Made by a program: the position numbers and the translations under genes. Under the pieces are notes generated by a model. That model did not search any database. It was given only the letters and a program-made list of their open reading frames with translations, and was not told the DNA's origin. A DNA stretch of 7,751 bases from CAXBYZ01 sp043826085 (GTDB lineage Bacteria; Patescibacteriota; Microgenomatia; UBA1400; CG1-02-47-37): NCBI GenBank assembly GCA_043826085.1, contig JBDRQW010000071.1, forward strand, positions 1 through 7,751, given 5' to 3'. Of the stretch, positions 1-4,322 are shown in pieces. Position 1 is the first letter of the stretch. Every line of letters starts with the position of its first letter.

Positions 1-1
1 A

Positions 2-469
2 GATGCGAATTTTTCTATTGGCAACATAGTCAAAGAATTTGGAGCAAGTCAATATATCGGTATTGATTCAAAAAATGCTAAGGCCAAACACACACTCCCG
101 CCAGCAAATCCAGAATCCATCAGAATGCCGAATTTAGATAATGGTTACTACATCAATGACGATGTGCTATTAACTCTTGCCACGGCACCGTCTGATTCAG
201 CTAATTTGGTGATCAATGGAATGGACGACACTATCATTCGTCCCAAGCAGGGTACTCCACCGGAATCAGATTATAACTATGCCCTCATGGAAGAAATGGT
301 TAGAGTATGTAAGCCGGGCGGAGTTATATTTGGCCAGAATTCTACCGTATTAGATATATTATCCGAACTCATCAGAGATGGTAAAATACAAAATCTAAGA
401 GAAATTATGTTATTACCCAATCCAAAACAATCTCGTGTTAAATTCTTTGAAAAAATTTTTGAAGAATAA
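2..469 (+). CDS. Class I SAM-dependent methyltransferase, 5'-truncated by window edge
   Basis: The frame is open from the left edge to a TAA at 467-469, giving 155 residues of a longer protein. The first residues (D-A-N-F-S) look like the end of methyltransferase motif I, whose glycine-rich core lies outside the window. They are followed by a helix and strand ending I-G-I-D (about residues 19-22), the usual acidic motif II that binds the SAM ribose. S-A-N-L-V-I-N (about 67-73) fits the motif IV strand, and C-K-P-G-G (about 103-107) is the typical post-motif turn before a beta strand. The family is therefore Rossmann-type SAM methyltransferase; the substrate cannot be told. The internal ATG at 125 lies after motif II and is not a credible start. 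The gene is followed by a long repeat-rich gap, so it is not in the operon to its right. Its stop lies 50 bases before the first attC-like repeat, so it could be the preceding gene of a cassette array, but that is inference. Confidence 0.72.
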   Translation, partial: DANFSIGNIVKEFGASQYIGIDSKNAKAKHTLPPANPESIRMPNLDNGYYINDDVLLTLATAPSDSANLVINGMDDTIIRPKQGTPPESDYNYALMEEMVRVCKPGGVIFGQNSTVLDILSELIRDGKIQNLREIMLLPNPKQSRVKFFEKIFEE

Positions 470-519
470 ATTACCCCAATAATATAGCTCGCTTCGCTCG
501 CTGAATTTAATTACAACAC

Positions 520-609
520 ATAACACTGGCTATGCGGTTCGCTCTCTTTCGAGAGAGCTCACCCATATTGCTCCCTTCGGTCGCAACATCGCATAGCCAG
601 GAACGTTAT
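520..609 (+). repeat. attC-like imperfect inverted repeat 1
   Basis: Outer arms ATAAC (520-524) and GTTAT (605-609) are complementary. Inside them lie unequal spacers of 1 base (A) and 4 bases (GAAC), then a perfect 11-bp stem CTGGCTATGCG (526-536) against CGCATAGCCAG (590-600). The loop has its own perfect hairpin, GCTCTCT-TTCG-AGAGAGC (541-558), and a TTGC/GCAA pair (568-571, 583-586). The order short arm, spacer, long arm, variable loop, long arm, spacer, short arm matches the R''-L''-loop-L'-R' plan of integron attC sites. The right end GTTATAC (605-611) fits the R' consensus GTTRRRY at six of seven positions. Against attC: the left arm fits RYYYAAC imperfectly and the 11-bp stem has no bulged base. 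It could instead be a miniature repeat or an RNA hairpin. Confidence 0.5.
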
Positions 610-628
610 ACGCAATTCAAAAAATATT

Positions 629-651
629 TTTCAACCCCAAGAAGGTTGAAA
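629..651. repeat. Perfect 8-bp hairpin
   Basis: TTTCAACC (629-636) pairs with GGTTGAAA (644-651) across the 7-base loop CCAAGAA. No T-run follows on the plus strand and only a broken A/T tract lies beyond it on the other, so a terminator role is weakly supported. The sequence AGAAGGTTGA (640-649) recurs at 1286-1295 inside the second long inverted repeat, which links the two intergenic regions. Confidence 0.45.
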
Positions 652-697
652 GCAGAGGGGAGAAATTTGTTTTATTTTTAGAGGGGAAAAGGAGTTT

Positions 698-717
698 TCT
701 TCGCTTCGCTCAGAAGA
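698..717. repeat. Second copy of GCTTCGCTC within a weak hairpin
   Basis: TCTTC (698-702) pairs with GAAGA (713-717) around a 10-base loop containing GCTTCGCTC (703-711). The same nine bases occur at 491-499 inside a small repetitive run, AGCTCGCTTCGCTCGCT (486-502). The two copies sit on either side of attC-like repeat 1. Function unknown; possibly a dispersed intergenic repeat of this genome. Confidence 0.35.
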
Positions 718-762
718 TATTCATATAAGGGGAAACTTCAATTAATTAAATTAGAATAAAAG

Positions 763-790
763 TTGACATACACAAACTATAGGGTATAAT
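763..790 (+). promoter_or_regulatory. Strong sigma-70 promoter, placed for a leaderless mRNA
   Basis: A perfect -35 box TTGACA (763-768) and a perfect -10 box TATAAT (785-790) are separated by 16 bases. The ATG of the next gene is at 798, only 7 bases after the -10 box, so a normal start point would fall at or within a base or two of the ATG. No Shine-Dalgarno sequence lies in the intervening CCAACAT. The expected transcript is therefore leaderless or nearly so. Confidence 0.85.
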
Positions 791-797
791 CCAACAT

Positions 798-1205
798 ATG
801 ACATTAGAATTTAACCCAAGAGTTCAAGCAAGACATAATCTTTTTCTAGCAGACCAATTTCGTCTTGAACAATTTGCGTATCGAGCTGTAAATGAATTAA
901 ATCATGCCCCACACAATATTTTTATTGTATGTATTGATGTAGACGATACCGCATGGACAGAATTGGTTGATGTTTTAATGCCTGGATATGACTGGCAATC
1001 AATCAGAGATCAAGGCCAGAAACCAGTAGCAAGAGGTATTGTGCAAGCGGAAGGAATGATAGATTATATTAGAGAAACTGTCCCCGATATTCAAAAAGCT
1101 GTAAATGCAATTAATATAGATGGAACAGTCACTTCAATTGTTATGACAGCTGGTGGTGCTTCAGTATATAGTTTAACTCCAAAACAACAACAAGTACTTG
1201 AATAA
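798..1205 (+). CDS. Hypothetical protein, 135 residues, possible cassette gene
   Basis: I do not recognise this protein. It looks soluble, with no signal peptide or membrane segment. The N-terminal third is probably helical and rich in Q, N and H. A strand-like stretch I-F-I-V-C-I-D-V-D-D (about residues 41-50) gives an acidic patch, and the C-terminal half has a helix and a final strand around S-I-V-M-T-A-G-G-A-S. The start is supported by the promoter immediately upstream and the absence of any leader. Its alanine codons differ from the operon to the right: by hand count 7 of 12 are GCA or GCG, whereas gmd at 4323 uses GCC or GCT almost exclusively. The stop codon is the first three bases of an attC-like repeat, and another attC-like repeat lies upstream, an arrangement common in integron cassettes. 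The gene has its own promoter and is probably monocistronic. Foreign origin is inference. Confidence 0.75.
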   Translation: MTLEFNPRVQARHNLFLADQFRLEQFAYRAVNELNHAPHNIFIVCIDVDDTAWTELVDVLMPGYDWQSIRDQGQKPVARGIVQAEGMIDYIRETVPDIQKAVNAINIDGTVTSIVMTAGGASVYSLTPKQQQVLE

Positions 1206-1344
1206 CTATATTAGATTGGGCTCAGGTATTCACCCCTTTAGTTTCCCTCTGCCTTTCGCCCAAGAAGAGAAACAAATTAAACGGAAGAAGGTTGAGCCTG
1301 AGGGAAAAAAGACAATTTTAAACGTTAGCTAAATATAGTTAAGC
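1203..1344 (+). repeat. attC-like imperfect inverted repeat 2, starting in the stop codon
   Basis: TAACTATATT (1203-1212) is perfectly complementary to AATATAGTTA (1332-1341). Two further pairs, AG (1213-1214) with CT (1329-1330), follow after one bulged A (1331). The right end reads GTTAAGC (1338-1344), an exact match to the attC R' consensus GTTRRRY; the left end has only TAAC of RYYYAAC. Inside, GGCTCA (1219-1224) pairs with TGAGCC (1293-1298), or alternatively CTCAGG (1221-1226) with CCTGAG (1297-1302), and TTTCCCTC (1242-1249) can pair with GAGGGAAA (1300-1307). The TAA stop of the preceding gene is the start of the left arm. Against attC: no unpaired spacer separates the outer and inner boxes, and the bulge lies in the right arm. 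A structured 3' UTR is the main alternative. Confidence 0.42.
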
Positions 1345-1497
1345 AAGCATTATCACTGTATACTAAAATTAGTGAATTGTTATTACCTCATCTAAATAAA
1401 TATGAGTGAAGAATTACTACAAAGAGATCTTATTAAAAATTTCGAGAAAATTGGAAAATGGGATTTTTAGAATAAAGAGTTTTGTCACAATTTATCT
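1345..1497 (+). other. Leader region of the glycan operon
   Basis: This AT-rich gap must hold the promoter of the idi operon, but no box pair is convincing. TATACT (1359-1364) is a possible -10 without a good -35. It overlaps a short inverted repeat, ACTAA-AA-TTAGT (1362-1373), that could be an operator. TAGAAT (1468-1473) is another possible -10, closer to idi. No Shine-Dalgarno is well placed before the idi ATG; AAAGAG (1474-1479) is too far at 18 bases. A 22-codon frame at 1402-1470 is listed separately. Confidence 0.3.
1402..1470 (+). CDS. Possible 22-residue upstream ORF of idi
   Basis: ATG at 1402 opens a 22-codon frame ending in TAG at 1468-1470. It is charged and looks helical, with an E-E-L-L-Q-R-D-L-I start and a K-W-D-F end. 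It lies in the same frame as idi, 27 bases before the idi ATG, with no other stop between. It lacks a Shine-Dalgarno sequence and I recognise no family. It could be a short translated leader, a remnant of a decayed gene, or chance. Confidence 0.2.
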   Translation: MSEELLQRDLIKNFEKIGKWDF

Positions 1498-2025
1498 ATG
1501 ATCAACAACAAAGTAATCTTAGTTACCAAAGATGATCAAGTTATTGGTCAAACCGATCTTCTTACTGCTCACCAAGGGAATGGTCAGCTTCATCGAGCTA
1601 TTTCTGTTTTAATCTTTAACTCAAAAAAAGAACTATTAATTCAACAAAGAAGTATAAAAAAACCTCTCTGGCCTCTATTTTGGACCAATACTTGTTGCTC
1701 TCATCCAAGACCAAAAGAAAATTATAAAAAAGCCGCTGAAAGAAGATTGTTTGAAGAGATGGGCCTCAGGTTAAAACTTAAACATTTTTATACCCATACC
1801 TATCAAGCTCGATATAATCAAAAACTTTCGGAACACGAAATCGACGCAGTTTTTATAGGAACTTCTGATGATAAACCAAAACCAGACAAAAATGAAATTG
1901 CCGACTTTAAATATCTATCCCTTAAAAATCTTAAAAAAGATATTTTAGATCACCCTAAAATTTACACCCCCTGGTTTAAACTCATCATGAAAAAAGTCAC
2001 CCCGTCTGATATATTAACCTCATGA
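1498..2025 (+). CDS. idi: Isopentenyl-diphosphate delta-isomerase, type I (Nudix fold)
   Basis: The enzyme interconverts isopentenyl and dimethylallyl diphosphate in the cytoplasm, the priming step for polyprenyl lipid carriers. At 175 residues it has the usual length of bacterial type I Idi. All key residues are visible: metal-binding histidines H25, H32 and H69; the catalytic cysteine C67 in T-N-T-C-C-S-H-P (63-70); E112 as metal ligand and E114 as catalytic glutamate in S-E-H-E-I-D; and a Nudix-like helix with R-R-L-F-E-E-M-G-L (82-90). The double-cysteine T-N-T-C-C-S-H-P form, the E-H-E-I-D motif and a late T-P-W-F-K resemble eukaryotic-type enzymes more than E. coli Idi, which has T-N-S-V-C-G-H-P. 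An in-frame TAG at 1468-1470 rules out a longer protein by normal decoding. The stop overlaps the ugd start by 4 bases (ATGA), implying translational coupling and a lipid-carrier role within this glycan operon. Confidence 0.93.
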   Translation: MINNKVILVTKDDQVIGQTDLLTAHQGNGQLHRAISVLIFNSKKELLIQQRSIKKPLWPLFWTNTCCSHPRPKENYKKAAERRLFEEMGLRLKLKHFYTHTYQARYNQKLSEHEIDAVFIGTSDDKPKPDKNEIADFKYLSLKNLKKDILDHPKIYTPWFKLIMKKVTPSDILTS

Positions 2026-3308
2026 GAATTACTGTTATTGGAACCGGTTATGTTGGTTTAGTTAGCTGTGCAATTTTTGCCGATCTAGGCCATCAGGTAA
2101 TCGGCTTAGATATTGATCGGGAAAAAATAAATAAGCTAAAAAAAGGCCAAGTTACTATCTACGAGCCGGGACTGGAGACTTTATTCCAAAAACACTTAAA
2201 CTCAGGCAACTTAACTTTTACTACCAGCTATAAACAGGCTATAAAAGATGCCAAGGTAGTTTTTATTTGTGTAGGTACTCCACCCAAAAAAGACGGTAGT
2301 TATGACTCAAAATATGTCTATGCGGCAGCCAAATCAATTGCCAAAAATCTAAAAAACTACGCTGTTATCGTTATCAAAAGCACTGTTCCACCATCCACCA
2401 CCATCAAAGTCAAAGAAATATTCAAAACCCATGCCAAAGCCAAATATGATATTGCTTCTACTCCGGAATTCTTGCGCGAAGGTTCAGCCGTTAATGACGC
2501 TCTTCATCCATCAAGAATTGTTCTTGGGGTTGAGTCAAAAAAGGCCGAACAAGTCTTAAGATTAATTCATAAAAAATTAAAAGCCGAAGTTTTAGTCACC
2601 ACTCCTCAATCCGCCCAACTAATCAAGTATGCCAGCAACGCCATGCTGGCCACCAAAATTTCTTTTATCAACTCCATGGCTATCATCTGTGACCAAGTTA
2701 ATGCCGATATCAAGGACGTTTCCCTGGGTTTGGGTTTAGATCCTCGCATTGGCCAAAGTTTTCTTGAAGCCGGTCTTGGTTACGGTGGTTCTTGTTTTCC
2801 CAAAGACACTTGGGCTCTAATTGCTTACGCCGCTAGTTTGGGTTATGACTTTAATTTTTTAAAGCAAGTCGATCAAGTCAATCACGATCAAATAGACTAC
2901 TTTATCTCAAAGATAAAAAAAGCCTACCCATCCCTAAAAGGCATCACCTTAACAGTTCTGGGTTTGACTTTCAAACCCAACACCGACGATCTTCGCGAAT
3001 CTCGATCAATAGTCTTAATCAACAAACTTCTAAAACTCGGAGTAAAAATTAATGTTTATGATCCCATTATTAAATCTAAGCCCAAAGATATTTTAACCAA
3101 CGTTAAATTTTTTGATTCAGCCTACTTAAGTTTAATTAACTCAGATGGTTTGGTTTTAGCTACCAAGTGGCAAGAGTTTAAAGACATAAATTTAAAAAAA
3201 GCCAAAAGAGCCATGAGAAATCCGGTTATTTTCGATGCCAGGAATTTCTTTAATCCAACCACAATAAAAAAACAAGGCTTTACTTACTACGGAATCGGCC
3301 GATCATGA
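2022..3308 (+). CDS. ugd: UDP-glucose 6-dehydrogenase
   Basis: The enzyme oxidises UDP-glucose twice with NAD+ to UDP-glucuronate, a cytoplasmic sugar donor for surface polysaccharides. The 428-residue length is typical. The N-terminal Rossmann domain begins G-T-G-Y-V-G-L (7-13). Then come E-P-G-L (48-51), C-V-G-T-P-P (83-88), S-T-V-P-P (120-124) and T-P-E-F-L-R-E-G (147-154), where E149 is a catalytic-site residue. The central helix carries K202 and N206 in K-Y-A-S-N-A. The catalytic C258 lies in G-G-S-C-F-P-K-D (255-262), and the C-terminal UDP-binding domain has L-T-F-K-P-N-T-D-D-L-R-E-S (315-327). A related UDP-sugar 6-dehydrogenase is possible, but the motif set favours UDP-glucose. The ATG overlaps the idi stop and the TGA overlaps the next ATG, each by 4 bases. 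No Shine-Dalgarno is visible, so initiation probably relies on coupling from idi. Confidence 0.93.
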   Translation: MRITVIGTGYVGLVSCAIFADLGHQVIGLDIDREKINKLKKGQVTIYEPGLETLFQKHLNSGNLTFTTSYKQAIKDAKVVFICVGTPPKKDGSYDSKYVYAAAKSIAKNLKNYAVIVIKSTVPPSTTIKVKEIFKTHAKAKYDIASTPEFLREGSAVNDALHPSRIVLGVESKKAEQVLRLIHKKLKAEVLVTTPQSAQLIKYASNAMLATKISFINSMAIICDQVNADIKDVSLGLGLDPRIGQSFLEAGLGYGGSCFPKDTWALIAYAASLGYDFNFLKQVDQVNHDQIDYFISKIKKAYPSLKGITLTVLGLTFKPNTDDLRESRSIVLINKLLKLGVKINVYDPIIKSKPKDILTNVKFFDSAYLSLINSDGLVLATKWQEFKDINLKKAKRAMRNPVIFDARNFFNPTTIKKQGFTYYGIGRS

Positions 3309-4306
3309 AAACAGCTTTTATTACCGGCATTACCGGCCAAGATGGCTCTTATCTAGCCGAGTTCTTACTAGCCAAAGATTATAAAGTCATCGGTTTAATC
3401 AGTCACCAACACGACATCGGTTTTAAAAACATCGAAAGTTTTAAAGATAAGCTTATTTTAGAAGAAGGGGACTTGCTAGACAAAACTTCTATGTTGTCTA
3501 TTGTTAAAAAACACCAACCCCAGGAAATTTATAATCTTGGCGGTCTTACCTTTGCTCCGGCCTCTTGGGATAAACCCACTCTTACTCTAGATATTAACAC
3601 TTTGGGTGTTGCCCGTTTACTGGAAATAATAAAAGAGAATTTTAATCAAACCAAGTTCTACCAAGCCACTTCAGCCAAAATCTTTGGTATTCCAAGTCAG
3701 ACTCCGCAAACCGAATCCACTCCTCCCAATCCCATCGACCCCTACAGTATCTCCAAAACTACCGCCCATCGACTCGTAAAAAGCATGCGCCAACAATTTA
3801 ACCTATTTGCCGTCTCCGGAATTCTTTATAACCACGAGTCAGAAAGAAGAGGAGTTGAGTTTGTTACCAGAAAAATTACCCACACCGCCGCCAAGATAAA
3901 GCTGGGATTAACCAAAGAACTAATGCTGGGCAACTTAGAAGCCACCCAAGACTGGGGTTACGCCCCCGATTATGTCAAAGCCATGTGGTTGATGTTACAA
4001 CAAGCTAGTCCGGTCGACTACATCATTGCTTCAGGGGAACTTCACTCTGTTAAAGATGTTTGTCAGGTAGCTTTTTCCCATCTTGATCTTAACTACCAAG
4101 ACTATGTCAAAATCGACAAGAAATTCTTTAGAAAAACCGAGAGTCAACTAATTCTCGGTGACTCAACCAAAGCTAAACAAGAACTAAATTGGCAACCGGA
4201 GGTTACTTTTGAAGATATGATTATCAAAATGGTTGAAAATGATCTATTATTAATGAGGAAGTTACGAACATCAAGGAAAGTTCGTAACAATTCCAGCAAT
4301 ATTTAG
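3305..4306 (+). CDS. Divergent GMD-like SDR, tandem paralogue lacking the dehydratase Glu
   Basis: This 333-residue extended SDR is about 52% identical by hand count to gmd immediately downstream and aligns without gaps over 310 residues. It keeps the G-I-T-G-Q-D-G cofactor motif (8-14), S123, Y147 and K151 (Y-S-I-S-K), and the GDP-mannose-side motifs N-H-E-S-E-R-R-G (176-183) and D-W-G-Y-A-P-D-Y (216-223). Two key features differ. The catalytic region reads A-T-S-A-K-I-F-G (121-128), with K125 replacing the dehydratase glutamate. The R-R-T-S-T loop of the paralogue (33-37) is S-H-Q-H-D. By family knowledge it should not be a normal 4,6-dehydratase. A GDP-4-keto-6-deoxymannose 4-reductase or epimerase, or a regulatory partner of GMD, are inferred options. 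A tail of about 20 residues rich in R, K and N encodes a perfect inverted repeat. The start overlaps ugd by 4 bases. Confidence 0.85.
   Translation: MKTAFITGITGQDGSYLAEFLLAKDYKVIGLISHQHDIGFKNIESFKDKLILEEGDLLDKTSMLSIVKKHQPQEIYNLGGLTFAPASWDKPTLTLDINTLGVARLLEIIKENFNQTKFYQATSAKIFGIPSQTPQTESTPPNPIDPYSISKTTAHRLVKSMRQQFNLFAVSGILYNHESERRGVEFVTRKITHTAAKIKLGLTKELMLGNLEATQDWGYAPDYVKAMWLMLQQASPVDYIIASGELHSVKDVCQVAFSHLDLNYQDYVKIDKKFFRKTESQLILGDSTKAKQELNWQPEVTFEDMIIKMVENDLLLMRKLRTSRKVRNNSSNI
4261..4288 (+). repeat. Perfect 9-bp inverted repeat at the 3' end of the GMD-like gene
   Basis: GTTACGAAC (4261-4269) is exactly complementary to GTTCGTAAC (4280-4288) across a 10-base spacer. It lies in the last 50 bases of the GMD-like gene, in the tail that has no counterpart in the paralogue, just before the only non-overlapping junction inside the operon. 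No T-run follows, so it is more likely an mRNA-stabilising or processing hairpin, or a small inserted palindrome, than a terminator. Confidence 0.6.
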
Positions 4307-4315
4307 AGGAGAAGG
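4307..4315 (+). promoter_or_regulatory. Shine-Dalgarno sequence for gmd
   Basis: AGGAGAAGG directly follows the TAG of the GMD-like gene. AGGAG ends 11 bases and AAGG 7 bases before the gmd ATG at 4323. This is one of only two clear ribosome binding sites in the window, so gmd can initiate independently and not only by coupling. Confidence 0.75.
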
Positions 4316-4322
4316 TTACAAA

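Larger units (their letters stand above)
470..797. other. Repeat-rich intergenic region without a gene
   Basis: This 328-base gap carries no convincing coding sequence. From left to right it holds the motif GCTTCGCTC (491-499), a long imperfect inverted repeat resembling an integron attC site (520-609), a short hairpin (629-651), an AT-rich stretch, a second copy of GCTTCGCTC inside a weak hairpin (698-717), and a strong promoter (763-790) for the gene at 798. I see no hairpin followed by a T-run, so no classical intrinsic terminator for the methyltransferase gene. Confidence 0.7.

Noticed and set aside
629..651. Hairpin as an intrinsic terminator
   Set aside because: No T-run follows the stem on the plus strand, and only a broken A/T tract lies on the other side.
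532..681. 49-codon frame starting at an ATG inside the first inverted repeat
   Set aside because: It lies across the nested hairpins, has no Shine-Dalgarno, and its sequence is dictated by the palindromes; no protein-like pattern.
486..717. CRISPR-like or tandem repeat array
   Set aside because: Only two short copies of a nine-base motif, unevenly spaced, with no regular spacer pattern.
1359..1364. TATACT as the -10 box of the idi operon promoter
   Set aside because: No acceptable -35 box lies 16-18 bases upstream, so it is mentioned only as a possibility in the leader region.
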